The translations under genes and the position numbers were made by a program. The notes beneath the pieces are model-generated. The model was not told the origin of the DNA. It searched no databases and was given only the letters and a program-made list of their open reading frames with translations. 64,000 bases of DNA from the NCBI RefSeq assembly GCF_009928685.1, contig NZ_WWEO01000043.1, positions 496,001 to 560,000 of the forward strand, read 5' to 3'. The DNA comes from Mucilaginibacter agri. Lineage in GTDB: Bacteria; Bacteroidota; Bacteroidia; Sphingobacteriales; Sphingobacteriaceae. Shown here in pieces: positions 1 to 7,712 of the stretch (the first letter of the stretch is position 1; each line of letters begins with the position of its first letter).

Positions 1-2
1 CG

Positions 3-284
3 GAAATAGATGTTTCAATTCTACAGCAATACTATAGCGCCGATGGGGACGATCCTATTATTGATTTAATATTAATTGATGAAGACGATGTGGAGTTCTT
101 TAATTATATCTTGGAGACTGAAGTTGAGTTTGATTTCGATAGATATGAATATTGGTTATCTGCCTACACAACAGATCCAAGCGAATCAAAAAAAGATGGT
201 GGTTTTATGGGACTATATCCAGCCCCTAAATTTTTGCCGGGGTTTCCAGATGCGAAACGTTTAAAACCAAAATTATCCGAATAA
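3..284 (+). CDS. C-terminal part of an acidic hypothetical protein (5' end outside window)
   Basis: The frame beginning at base 3 is open from the window edge to a stop at 282-284, so this is the last 93 or so residues of a longer protein whose start lies outside. The visible part is very acidic (IDEDDVEFF, EVEFDFDRYEYW) and ends in a Gly/Pro/aromatic segment (FMGLYPAPKFLPGFPD) followed by a basic tail. No catalytic motif, signal peptide or membrane segment can be seen and I do not recognise a family. An internal GTG at 90 could act as a start, but the open upstream frame makes truncation by the window the simpler reading. Confidence 0.6.
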   Translation, partial: EIDVSILQQYYSADGDDPIIDLILIDEDDVEFFNYILETEVEFDFDRYEYWLSAYTTDPSESKKDGGFMGLYPAPKFLPGFPDAKRLKPKLSE

Positions 285-376
285 AGGAACGATTGATAGC
301 TTTCAAAATATCGAAGCCCTCCCTAAATCCAATCTGTAAAATATTATTAGATCGCAATAAAATTTGATTCAAACTA

Positions 377-733
377 ATGCACTGTTACACCCACCCCAAT
401 CAGCAGGCGAATGCTATTTGTAAAAACTGCAATAAAGGCGTTTGCCCGCTTTGCGCCATCGAACTGGAGGACGGCATAGCCTGTTCTGAACATTGTGCCG
501 AAAAAGTAAAAATGATTAACGGCATGATCAATAGAAATCAAAGTATACAAGGAAAGACCAAAGGCGCTTATTACCGCGCCGCGTTTATTTACGGGGCGCT
601 GGGTTGCCTTTTCTTCGCAACCGCTTTTATGTATTCCGATCTGAAATTTTACGGTTTCGCTGCCGGGTCAATTTTTATTATCGGGGCCGTTTTAACTATC
701 ATAAGCGGCCGCAAGATGAGTCGGTCGAATTAA
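377..733 (+). CDS. Small zinc-ribbon/B-box-like membrane protein
   Basis: A 118-residue protein. The first 45 residues carry paired cysteine/histidine motifs (MHCYTHP, CKNCNKGVCPLC, CSEHC) typical of a B-box-like zinc-binding module. Two hydrophobic stretches follow at about residues 67-85 and 92-110 (AAFIYGALGCLFFATAFMY and FYGFAAGSIFIIGAVLTII), ending in a short basic tail. This layout, a cytosolic zinc domain plus two membrane helices, is common in Bacteroidota as an uncharacterised B-box zinc finger protein; the function is unknown. The gene stands alone, with a shared bidirectional terminator downstream and a convergent lipoprotein gene beyond it. Start chosen at the only ATG preceding the Cys/His motifs. 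Confidence 0.75.
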   Translation: MHCYTHPNQQANAICKNCNKGVCPLCAIELEDGIACSEHCAEKVKMINGMINRNQSIQGKTKGAYYRAAFIYGALGCLFFATAFMYSDLKFYGFAAGSIFIIGAVLTIISGRKMSRSN

Positions 734-749
734 TAAGCAATTTGTTTTA

Positions 750-792
750 AAAAGAAAGAGCCCCCTGATATTATCAGAGAGCTCTTTCTTTT
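750..792. terminator. Bidirectional rho-independent terminator
   Basis: Arms AAAAGAAAGAGC (750-761) and GCTCTTTCTTTT (781-792) enclose an inner CTGAT/ATCAG stem. There are A and T runs on both sides, so it can stop transcription from the 377 gene and from the convergent 805-1176 gene. Confidence 0.85.
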
Positions 793-804
793 TTCATATT
801 ATGC

Positions 805-1176
805 CTAATTATTTGTTAATAATGTACTCACATCCCAATACCCGGTTGTACCCTGGGTGGTGGCGTTGTTATAAATCACCTGATTGTCTGCATTATAAAC
901 AGTGATATTTATTTTTTGCGAATGGTCTACAGCAGTGATATAAGCTTGTAAGGTATAACCGGTTTGGTAAGTAAATTCTGCCTTGGCAGATGTACCTGTT
1001 ACGTCAAACGCACGGTATTGGTCGGGCATGCCATAGCCAACTTTGCAATTGTCGCAGGTTACCTGGATGTAGCCTGTACGTTTAACATTGTCAGTAGTAT
1101 CATCGTTAGTGTGGTTTTTGCTGCATCCAGCAGCTGCTATAATAAGTGGGATAAATAGAAATGCTAGTTTTTTCAT
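805..1176 (-). CDS. Small secreted lipoprotein, hypothetical
   Basis: A 123-residue protein with a lipoprotein signal: MKK, a hydrophobic core, and the lipobox AAGC with cysteine at residue 18, followed by an Asn/Asp/Thr-rich linker. The mature part contains a CDNC pair and alternating polar/hydrophobic residues that suggest an all-beta fold; it ends GYWDVSTLLTNN. No family is recognised. By Bacteroidota rules it should be lipidated and anchored in an outer or inner membrane leaflet. It is convergent with the B-box-like protein and shares its terminator; no operon partner is visible. Confidence 0.7.
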   Translation of the reverse strand: MKKLAFLFIPLIIAAAGCSKNHTNDDTTDNVKRTGYIQVTCDNCKVGYGMPDQYRAFDVTGTSAKAEFTYQTGYTLQAYITAVDHSQKINITVYNADNQVIYNNATTQGTTGYWDVSTLLTNN

Positions 1177-1497
1177 AAATGGATCGTCTAAAATTTTATT
1201 TTAAATAGATGCCAAATACAATACAACAATAACACCGACACGCTGCCATACACCTCATAGGAGTGAATATGTACTTGGTACACTAAGTGTGGGTTAAATA
1301 AATTGCCTCTTCGGAAATAACGGGCATTTGTTGAGAAATGAAGCCTGGGCATAAATGATTGCAAAAGGACATAGAATACCGCCTTTCTTTTGTGACATGC
1401 TACTTGCAAACTAATGTGTACCTTTGTATTATAATCTGGCATCTGATTTAAAAACATACTCCCCATTTAGCCAGATGCTTACATTATCAAACAATAC
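1177..1497. other. Intergenic gap of 321 bases, divergent promoter region
   Basis: This lies between the divergent lipoprotein and rhlE genes. A 92-residue minus-strand frame here lacks family resemblance and a credible start, so I leave it uncalled. The only feature I see is a promoter-like box near 1419. Confidence 0.5.
1419..1426 (+). promoter_or_regulatory. Candidate Bacteroidetes -7 box for the helicase gene
   Basis: The sequence TACCTTTG matches the Bacteroidetes TAnnTTTG element, 72 nt before the helicase ATG. No TTG lies at the usual 17-23 nt spacing (the nearest, at 1404, is too close), so the call is tentative. Confidence 0.4.
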
Positions 1498-2838
1498 ATG
1501 TTATTTCAAGATTTAAATTTAATTGAGCCCATCCTCAAGGCCTTAAAAACCGAGGGATATACTACACCCACTCCCATACAGCAACAATCAATTCCTATTA
1601 TATTACAGCGTAAGGATTTGTTAGGTTGTGCGCAAACCGGCACCGGTAAAACTGCGGCATTCTCTATTCCTATTCTGCAAATTCTGCACGAAGAACGTAC
1701 GCAACATAAAGAGCCTAAGGCAATTAAGGCGCTTATACTTACCCCAACCCGCGAGTTGGCTATCCAAATCGGCGAGAGCATTGCTGCTTACGGTCGCCAC
1801 ACCGGTTTAAAGCATCTGGTGATATTTGGTGGTGTTTCTCAAAATCCGCAGGTTGATGCGTTGCGTCGCGGCGTTGATATTTTAGTGGCTACACCTGGTC
1901 GTTTATTAGACTTAATGAACCAGCGTTATGTACATCTCGACCATGTCAAACTATTGGTATTGGACGAGGCCGATCGTATGCTCGATATGGGTTTTGTGCA
2001 CGATGTTAAGAAGATCATTGCTAAGGTGCCATCTAAAAGGCAAACGCTTTTCTTCTCGGCTACCATGCCTAAAGAAATCCAAACCCTCGCTGATACCATT
2101 TTAAATAAGCCAGAGAAAGTAGAAGTTACCCCGGTATCTTCTACTGCTGATACCATTAACCAGTCGATATTCTTTGTAGATAAAGGTGATAAGCGTTCGT
2201 TGCTTTCGCACATTTTAAAGGATAAAGAGATTAAACGGGTGTTGGTATTTACCCGCACTAAGCATGGTGCCGATAAGGTTGTGAAAGACCTCAATCGTAC
2301 AGGTGTTACTGCCGAGGCCATTCATGGTAATAAATCACAAAATGCCCGTCAGCGTGCATTAACAAACTTTAAAAACAGTGCTACCCGTGTACTGGTGGCT
2401 ACTGATATTGCCGCTCGTGGTATTGATGTTGATGATCTTACACACGTTATCCAATACGAACTACCTGAAGTGCCCGAAACCTATGTACACCGTATTGGCC
2501 GTACCGGTAGGGCAGGTGCTAATGGTATCGCTTTCTCTTTTTGCGATGAAGAAGAAAAAGATCTGTTAAAGGATATTCATAAAACTATTGGGAAAACTAT
2601 CCCTGTTGACGAAACGCATCCTTACCCACTTAAAGGCGGCACGCTGCAAGATCGTATCCGCCAGGATTTGAAAAAGAACCCAACTCATCAAAAGCCTTCG
2701 TCGAGCGAACGCAATCGCAATCGTGGCAGAAGGCCTTCGGGTGGTGGTGGCGGCCGTTCATCGGGTGCTAACCGCAATGCAAATGCTGGTGGAAACCGCA
2801 CAGGTGGCGGCGAACGTAATAGTGGCGGAAGAAGATAA
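1498..2838 (+). CDS. rhlE: DEAD-box ATP-dependent RNA helicase (RhlE type)
   Basis: A 446-residue RNA helicase that uses ATP to unwind or remodel RNA duplexes (ribosome assembly, RNA decay, cold adaptation in related proteins). All family motifs are present in order: Q motif (GYTTPTPIQ, 20-28), Walker A AQTGTGKT (45-52), PTRELA (83-88), TPGRLLD (132-138), DEAD (156-159), SAT (187-189), [10 protein letters not shown] (301-310) and [10 protein letters not shown] (331-340). The tail from about residue 395 is disordered and rich in Arg, Gly, Asn and Ser ([14 protein letters not shown]), typical of RhlE proteins and suited to RNA binding. Stand-alone gene followed by a strong terminator. The symbol reflects the RhlE subgroup; Bacteroidota usually carry several paralogues. 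Confidence 0.95.
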   Translation: MLFQDLNLIEPILKALKTEGYTTPTPIQQQSIPIILQRKDLLGCAQTGTGKTAAFSIPILQILHEERTQHKEPKAIKALILTPTRELAIQIGESIAAYGRHTGLKHLVIFGGVSQNPQVDALRRGVDILVATPGRLLDLMNQRYVHLDHVKLLVLDEADRMLDMGFVHDVKKIIAKVPSKRQTLFFSATMPKEIQTLADTILNKPEKVEVTPVSSTADTINQSIFFVDKGDKRSLLSHILKDKEIKRVLVFTRTKHGADKVVKDLNRTGVTAEAIHGNKSQNARQRALTNFKNSATRVLVATDIAARGIDVDDLTHVIQYELPEVPETYVHRIGRTGRAGANGIAFSFCDEEEKDLLKDIHKTIGKTIPVDETHPYPLKGGTLQDRIRQDLKKNPTHQKPSSSERNRNRGRRPSGGGGGRSSGANRNANAGGNRTGGGERNSGGRR

Positions 2839-2853
2839 TTTAATTACCTTTGA

Positions 2854-2893
2854 AGCCCCCATTAATTACAATAGTAATTGATGGGGGCTTTGT
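2854..2893 (+). terminator. Rho-independent terminator after the helicase
   Basis: The arms AGCCCCCAT and ATGGGGGCT extend inward through an ATTAC/GTAAT pairing, and TTTGTTATTTT follows. It starts 15 nt after the rhlE stop. Confidence 0.85.
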
Positions 2894-2956
2894 TATTTTA
2901 AGGCAACATATTCTCTGTAAATCTGTTGCACGAGTTAAATATATTTCACTATTTTT

Positions 2957-3280
2957 ATGAAGAAAATTCAACCACTTGATATGCAGCGTCTTCTTGATCT
3001 TTTGCGTAACAAATACTTCCTGGTAACACTGGCATTTGTGGTATGGATGATTTTCTTCGATAAAAACGACCTGTACTCGCAATACCAATACCACCAACAG
3101 GTAAGCAAACTAAAACAGGAAAGCGAGTTCTACCAAAAAGAAACTGCCAAGGTATCCAAAGACCTTGACGAGCTTACCTCCGACAAAGCCAAACTCGAAA
3201 AATTCGCCCGCGAAAAATACCTTATGAAAAAAGATAACGAGGATATTTTTGTGGTAGTGAAAGAGAAGAAAGAAGAGTAG
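2957..3280 (+). CDS. Septum formation initiator, DivIC/FtsB family
   Basis: A 107-residue bitopic membrane protein. A short cytoplasmic N-terminus is followed by one membrane helix (about 22-36, YFLVTLAFVVWMIFF) and a long extracytoplasmic coiled coil (about 45-90) with the family's typical ending REKYLMKKDNEDIFVV. FtsB/DivIC proteins join FtsL and FtsQ to activate septal peptidoglycan synthesis at the division ring; length and topology match. It sits alone between the helicase and a repeat-rich gap. In Bacteroidota the gene often neighbours eno, which is not seen here. A second ATG at residue 9 is possible but would shorten the cytoplasmic part. Confidence 0.85.
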   Translation: MKKIQPLDMQRLLDLLRNKYFLVTLAFVVWMIFFDKNDLYSQYQYHQQVSKLKQESEFYQKETAKVSKDLDELTSDKAKLEKFAREKYLMKKDNEDIFVVVKEKKEE

Positions 3281-3286
3281 TTATTA

Positions 3287-3321
3287 GAAGCAAGAATCGA
3301 GAATCAGGAATCAAGACAGAT
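3287..3321. repeat. Degenerate heptanucleotide array (five units)
   Basis: Reads as consecutive 7-mers GAAGCAA, GAATCGA, GAATCAG, GAATCAA, GACAGAT, all starting GA with strict 7-base period. The same type of array occurs in the opposite orientation at 9176-9210 and with a different core at 33967-33994. Confidence 0.7.
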
Positions 3322-3494
3322 CTTCTTTTTTATCTGGGTCATTCTCAAGATACTTGGTACATTTATTTCCGAATCCACTACTATCGTAACGTAACCGTCT
3401 TAGGGCAGCATTGGTAATGTTGCGGGTGGCAGAGGTATTGCTAAAGCACTGAAAGTTGATAGCAACAGAATCCGGCTGCGACTTTTCTTTTTTG

Positions 3495-3529
3495 GTACTT
3501 TTTTCTTTTGAGAGAAAAGAAAAAAGTAC
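3495..3529. repeat. Perfect 15-bp inverted repeat, GTAC-ended
   Basis: The arms GTACTTTTTTCTTTT (3495-3509) and AAAAGAAAAAAGTAC (3515-3529) are separated by GAGAG. This type of GTACTTTT.. palindrome recurs between genes in Bacteroidota; compare the GTTACTTTTGG palindrome at 47511-47538. It could also terminate transcription. Confidence 0.75.
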
Positions 3530-3607
3530 TTCCACTGACGATGAATAATACCCACACCCGTTCCTAATGAAAAACGGACTCTGAGTTAGCACTTCATCAC
3601 TACCACC

Positions 3608-5698
3608 TTATATATCCCCTTCCCGTTTCCTCAAAAACCACTCCGTACTCAATAACGCCAGAATCAGCACAAATACCCACTTAATATCAATAAGCTCATT
3701 GTAGCGCTTGTCTTCATTAACCAGCGTTTTGATATTGTCGTTCTGGCGAATCATTGCAGCTAGTTTATTGATTTCCGCAGGCAATACTATCTGCCCGCCC
3801 GATTGCTTGCTGATGTTTCTTAACAACTGGTGGTTAGCTGTGCTCTGACGGGCTTCCAGGTCGATAGATTTTACGTTCAGCTGCCCGTTAGCCGAAAGCT
3901 TTTGCTTACCTATTTGTGTACCGGCGATATAAGTATATTCGCCGGGAGCTAATATGCCGGCATCAAGCTGGTAGCTTTGTCCTGCGCGACTAAATTGATA
4001 GCTGTAGCTTTTGCCTTTCGCATCTTTAAGGTCAAGCTTAACATCAGGCGTATTGGTTAGCGCCAGAGCTTCGTTGTACAACTCGGCATTGATGATCACG
4101 TGTTCACTTTCATCAAACACATTTTTGGCAGTATAAACTCTGAAGCGCTGCCTGTTGGCATTGGCGGTAAGGTACTGTATGCTTTGCGAGATCAGTTCGT
4201 CTAAAGCGCTGTGCGTGCCATAAGTTTGATACTCCGCAAGCTGCCAGCGCCACAGGCCCTCGCCAGCAAGTACAGCAGTGCGGCGACTATGGTCGTCTTC
4301 AAAAGCCCAGAGCGGGTATTGGGTGGCAATGCTGCCTATCTTCTGTTTAAATAAAATATTGACTGTAGAGCCCGCAGTGTAACTGCCATAAGGTGCCAGT
4401 AACGGCGGCAGCTGCTGCAATTTGGTAAGTGTAGAATCACTCAAGGTAAAGCTGTTAAAATCGGCTTGAGGCTGCGCAAAGGCTTCCTGCACATCTTGCC
4501 GGCTGGAGCTGATCTTAATCAGTTTCTGCTGCAGGTCGAAGTCTGCAGGATTGGTCTGCGCTCCAGCCATATACCATACAGGCACGGGGCTGTTCGCCAA
4601 ATACTTTTGCAAAGGCATATAAGCAGAGGCCTGCAGTTGATGAAGTATCAGCAGGTTATAATCGCTCAATTTAACCTTCGATAAGTCGGCGGCATCTATA
4701 ACCTTTAACTCGTAATTACGGTTGTTCTCTATTGCTTGTTTCAGCGTGCCAATGTCGGGGTGGGGGCTGTTATATATCAGCAATATCTTTTGGCGGGCGT
4801 CCAGAATATGTATATAAACGGTTTCGGTATTGTTTTGAACCGATGCCTCATTTTTAACCGGGGTGATACTGAATGTAAACTTATGCAGCCCTTTTTTGTC
4901 TGCATTTAATTTAAGCAAAATGGTTTTTTGCCAGTTGTTAGCATCAATAGGCTCGTTCTTATTCAATACAGACCGGCCATCTTCGGTAACGTTGAGCTGT
5001 ATAGTTTCTCCATTGCTCAAATACGCGCCGGCTTGCACTTCGATCTCAAAATCATTACCCAATAGGGCAGTTTTATTATAATTGATGTTGTTGATCAACA
5101 GGTCGCGCCTAATGGTGGTATCGCCCAGGGCTACGGTGTAGATACTTGCTTTGAGGTTACGCGCTTCATACTGCGGATCGCTTCCCTGGTTATAAAGACC
5201 ATCTGTAGCTAATATTACGGCACCGATATTCTGATTTACAAATTGCTCATTAAGCTGATGTAAGGCAGATGATATATCAGTTTGCTTGTTGCTAAAGTTG
5301 TTTGCAAGGCCTTGTTGAAGGTCTTTCCCGAAATGCACTTCACGAACGTCGTACTTGTCGCCAAGCGTTTGCTTTAACTTACCCAGGTCGTTCGTAACTT
5401 GTTTTAAGTCGGTTCCCTTGGGATTAAATTTTTCAATAGACGATGAGTTATCCTGCGCAATTAACACCAGCGGTTTTTGCGGCTGATAGGTAACTGTTTT
5501 AATGAGGGGGGATAATAACAGAAAGGCAATAATAGCTACAGCTGCGGCCCTTATAGTAGCCAGTGCATAACCTAGCTTGTTATTAAAATTGGTAGGTTGT
5601 TTATAAAGTACCCAGGCATATAAAATGCCTAACAGCAAGCATGGTATAACCCACCAGCCCGAAACGGTACCCCATGTAATAGCAAATAAAAACAGCAT
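3608..5698 (-). CDS. Membrane-anchored VWA-like domain protein
   Basis: A 696-residue protein with two N-terminal membrane helices (about 2-30 and 43-64), a large periplasmic part and one C-terminal helix (about 673-690) ending RKREGDI. After the second helix comes a von Willebrand A-like domain with a degenerate metal site (QDNSSSIEKF in place of DxSxS) and the strand/turn GAVILATDGLYNQGSDP. It continues into beta-rich and glutamine-amidotransferase-like parts (KILLIYNSPHPDIGTLKQAIE). Comparable proteins are common in Bacteroidota near Bat-type VWA proteins; the role is unknown. The ATG lies inside a 13-bp hairpin that also looks like the terminator of the upstream DUF3253 gene; an in-frame TGA just upstream rules out an earlier start. 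Confidence 0.75.
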   Translation of the reverse strand: MLFLFAITWGTVSGWWVIPCLLLGILYAWVLYKQPTNFNNKLGYALATIRAAAVAIIAFLLLSPLIKTVTYQPQKPLVLIAQDNSSSIEKFNPKGTDLKQVTNDLGKLKQTLGDKYDVREVHFGKDLQQGLANNFSNKQTDISSALHQLNEQFVNQNIGAVILATDGLYNQGSDPQYEARNLKASIYTVALGDTTIRRDLLINNINYNKTALLGNDFEIEVQAGAYLSNGETIQLNVTEDGRSVLNKNEPIDANNWQKTILLKLNADKKGLHKFTFSITPVKNEASVQNNTETVYIHILDARQKILLIYNSPHPDIGTLKQAIENNRNYELKVIDAADLSKVKLSDYNLLILHQLQASAYMPLQKYLANSPVPVWYMAGAQTNPADFDLQQKLIKISSSRQDVQEAFAQPQADFNSFTLSDSTLTKLQQLPPLLAPYGSYTAGSTVNILFKQKIGSIATQYPLWAFEDDHSRRTAVLAGEGLWRWQLAEYQTYGTHSALDELISQSIQYLTANANRQRFRVYTAKNVFDESEHVIINAELYNEALALTNTPDVKLDLKDAKGKSYSYQFSRAGQSYQLDAGILAPGEYTYIAGTQIGKQKLSANGQLNVKSIDLEARQSTANHQLLRNISKQSGGQIVLPAEINKLAAMIRQNDNIKTLVNEDKRYNELIDIKWVFVLILALLSTEWFLRKREGDI

Positions 5699-5724
5699 AT
5701 CTGTATTTCAAATATGCTGTTTTT
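5688..5724 (-). terminator. Terminator-like hairpin covering the start codon of the VWA gene
   Basis: The perfect 13-bp arms AAAAACAGCATAT (5688-5700) and ATATGCTGTTTTT (5712-5724) have an 11-nt loop. On the minus strand it follows the DUF3253 stop by about 28 nt, and its 3' arm contains the VWA ATG (5696-5698). The U-rich tail encodes codons 3-5. Confidence 0.65.
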
Positions 5725-5752
5725 ATTTTTTAAAAAGAATGTATGTTAACCG

Positions 5753-5995
5753 CTAAACAATTTTAATGCGGATAGGGCCGTGGATATTATTGATATCAAC
5801 AGGCTCATTACCTTGTGTGATGGTAACTTTACCTTGCTGCTGTAAATCAATGGCTATCTCTCTTACATCATCCATGTGTTTGCGCCAATTAGGCGCGAAC
5901 AATGCTCGGGCTACGTCAGAGGGGCAAATAGATTTGTCAATCCCGCGTTCGGTTGCCATGCTAATGATTGTTTTAGAGATCGACGCTTTGTCCAT
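5753..5995 (-). CDS. DUF3253 family protein
   Basis: An 80-residue protein matching the DUF3253 pattern: an N-terminal helix ISKTIISMATERG, then ICPSDVARALF, WRKHMDDVREIAIDLQQQGKVTITQG and the closing GPIRIKI. The family is a small winged-helix-like domain of unknown function found in many bacteria. It is 33 nt downstream of fabG on the same strand, so probably co-transcribed with it. A terminator-like hairpin follows. Start at the ATG before DKASISK; a longer upstream frame would run into fabG. Confidence 0.85.
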   Translation of the reverse strand: MDKASISKTIISMATERGIDKSICPSDVARALFAPNWRKHMDDVREIAIDLQQQGKVTITQGNEPVDINNIHGPIRIKIV

Positions 5996-6028
5996 GCTGA
6001 AAACTTGTAACAGGCAACTGAAAACGTA

Positions 6029-6772
6029 TTAAAGCATACCGCCATCAACTGCCAATACCTGGCCGGTAATGTAGCTTGCCATATCAGATGCCAAAAATAC
6101 ACAGGTATCAGCAACTTCGGTAGTTTCGCCACCACGTTTAAGCGGGATGCCGGCTGTCCAGCCTTCAACTACTTTAGGATCTAATACGTCGGTCATTTCG
6201 GTGCGGACAAAGCCCGGTGCAACAACGTTGGTACGGATGTTACGTGAGCCAAGCTCTTGTGCAATAGATTTAGAGAAACCGATAATACCAGCTTTAGAAG
6301 CTGCATAATTTGCCTGGCCAGCATTACCTTGTACGCCAACTACAGAGCTGATGTTGATAAAAGCACCTGCACGGTTTTTCATCATAATTTTAGACGCTGC
6401 TTTGGTAACGTTGAAAACAGATTTCAGGTTAACGTTCATCACGTCGTCCCAGTTTTCTTCGGTCATACGCATCAGTAAACCATCTTTGGTAATACCTGCG
6501 TTGTTAACAACAATATTAAGGGTGCCAAATTCGGCAACAATATCAGAGATAAGTTTTTCGGCTTCGTCAAATTTCGAAGCGTCAGAGCGGTAACCTTTTA
6601 CTTTGGTTCCGTAAGCTTGTAACTCTTTTTCTAAAGCCTCGCCTTTTTCAATAGACGATAAGTAGGTGAATGCCACATTGGCGCCATGCTCGGCAAATTT
6701 CTGAGCAATCATGCGGCCAATACCTTTTGAAGCGCCGGTAACCAATGCGGTTTTTCCTTCTAACAGTTTCAT
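6029..6772 (-). CDS. fabG: 3-oxoacyl-[acyl-carrier-protein] reductase
   Basis: A 247-residue classical short-chain dehydrogenase that reduces 3-ketoacyl-ACP with NADPH in fatty acid elongation. Visible motifs are TGASKGIG (12-19) for cofactor binding, NNAG (90-93), Ser142/Ser143 in NISSVVG, and catalytic Tyr156 and Lys160 in YAASK. The C-terminus ITGQVLAVDGGML is characteristic of FabG. Length equals that of E. coli FabG within a few residues. It leads a short minus-strand unit with DUF3253. Other FabG-like SDRs act on different substrates, but the motif spacing and the end sequence argue for the fatty-acid enzyme. Confidence 0.92.
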   Translation of the reverse strand: MKLLEGKTALVTGASKGIGRMIAQKFAEHGANVAFTYLSSIEKGEALEKELQAYGTKVKGYRSDASKFDEAEKLISDIVAEFGTLNIVVNNAGITKDGLLMRMTEENWDDVMNVNLKSVFNVTKAASKIMMKNRAGAFINISSVVGVQGNAGQANYAASKAGIIGFSKSIAQELGSRNIRTNVVAPGFVRTEMTDVLDPKVVEGWTAGIPLKRGGETTEVADTCVFLASDMASYITGQVLAVDGGML

Positions 6773-6989
6773 AATTTCAAAAATGATTTCGGGCGGTGAA
6801 GATAATGAATTTAACCCGGAACTGCGAAAGGTTGGTAATATGCCTCTAACATTGCCTAAGAGTTTGTGCCGGAGTATAAATCTTTCTTAAATACAATTTC
6901 CCGCTTTCGGTAACGTTAATGAAATTACTGCGTTGTGGAATCACAAGCACAGTAGTTAACCAAATTATTATCACAATTATCCACCTTGC

Positions 6990-7634
6990 ATGATCCCTAA
7001 ATGGTCTGTTCTAGTAAAAATTTTATTGATCAGCTGCTGTGTGAATTTTATTGGCTTTACAGCAAAAGCGCAGCACGATAGCCCAGCCAATACTATTGAC
7101 AGTGTATCCGTAAACATGCGAACTCGGATGAATAATCAAGACAAGCCAAATTTTCCGGATAATAGCCACAGCCCACACAAAGCATGGGTGCGCTCTGCAA
7201 TTCTACCTGGATTAGGGCAAGTGTATAACGGCCAATGGTGGAAAGTGCCTTTTATTTATACTGGTTTCGGGCTATTGATTAAATCTATGGTAGATAATCG
7301 CAATAATTATCATTTGTATTATAACGAAGCGGAAGCCCGCTTAAATGGAACGACACGAAACCCTAAGTTCAAGGGGTTTTCCGGTGGCTATAATGATTTT
7401 ATAAATGCCGCCAACAACGCAGATCGCAATTTCCAGATAAGCGTACTAGGCTTTGTGGCCGTATGGGGAATTAACTGTGTTGATGCTTATATAAGCGCAA
7501 AATTTATTCATTCATACTCGGTTGATAATAACCTAAGTTTTAAAGTTTCCCCATCTACGATAACTCAACCGGCCTATGCAGTCAACAATAGCAGCCCGAT
7601 TGCACCGGGTTTAAAATTGAGCCTAACGCTGTAG
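6990..7634 (+). CDS. DUF5683 family membrane protein
   Basis: A 214-residue exported protein. The signal peptide covers about residues 1-27 (VLVKILLISCCVNFIGFTAKAQ). The conserved core begins with HKAWVRSAILPGLGQVYNGQWWKVPFIYTGFG, the hallmark of DUF5683, and includes two hydrophobic helices (about 83-97 and 152-168). In many Bacteroidota this family sits beside parB; here the neighbours are fabG (divergent) and a fucosidase, so context says little. Function unknown; probably an inner-membrane protein of the envelope. The ATG at 6990 directly precedes the signal peptide. Confidence 0.8.
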   Translation: MIPKWSVLVKILLISCCVNFIGFTAKAQHDSPANTIDSVSVNMRTRMNNQDKPNFPDNSHSPHKAWVRSAILPGLGQVYNGQWWKVPFIYTGFGLLIKSMVDNRNNYHLYYNEAEARLNGTTRNPKFKGFSGGYNDFINAANNADRNFQISVLGFVAVWGINCVDAYISAKFIHSYSVDNNLSFKVSPSTITQPAYAVNNSSPIAPGLKLSLTL

Positions 7635-7661
7635 CAATCCTTGTTTTTATTTCGCCTACTC

Positions 7662-7691
7662 TTGCATCCCTCACTCATGCTGTTATATTTG
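7662..7691 (+). promoter_or_regulatory. Bacteroidetes promoter of the fucosidase gene
   Basis: TTG (7662-7664), 19 nt, then TATATTTG (7684-7691), an exact match to the TTG/TAnnTTTG consensus. The box ends 21 nt before the ATG, giving a short leader. Confidence 0.75.
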
Positions 7692-7712
7692 TATAACCGA
7701 CATTTATAAAAC

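Larger units (their letters stand above)
3281..3607. other. Repeat-rich intergenic gap of 327 bases, no gene
   Basis: This holds a heptad array (3287-3321) and a long A/T-rich inverted repeat (3495-3529). A 93-residue minus-strand frame spans it but has no family resemblance and runs through both repeats, so it is not called. Confidence 0.6.

Noticed and set aside
1188..1466. 92-residue minus-strand frame between the lipoprotein and rhlE genes
   Set aside because: No family resemblance, no leader, and it covers the likely rhlE promoter.
3311..3592. 93-residue minus-strand frame after the DivIC-like gene
   Set aside because: It runs through the heptad array and a perfect inverted repeat, so it is repeat-derived.
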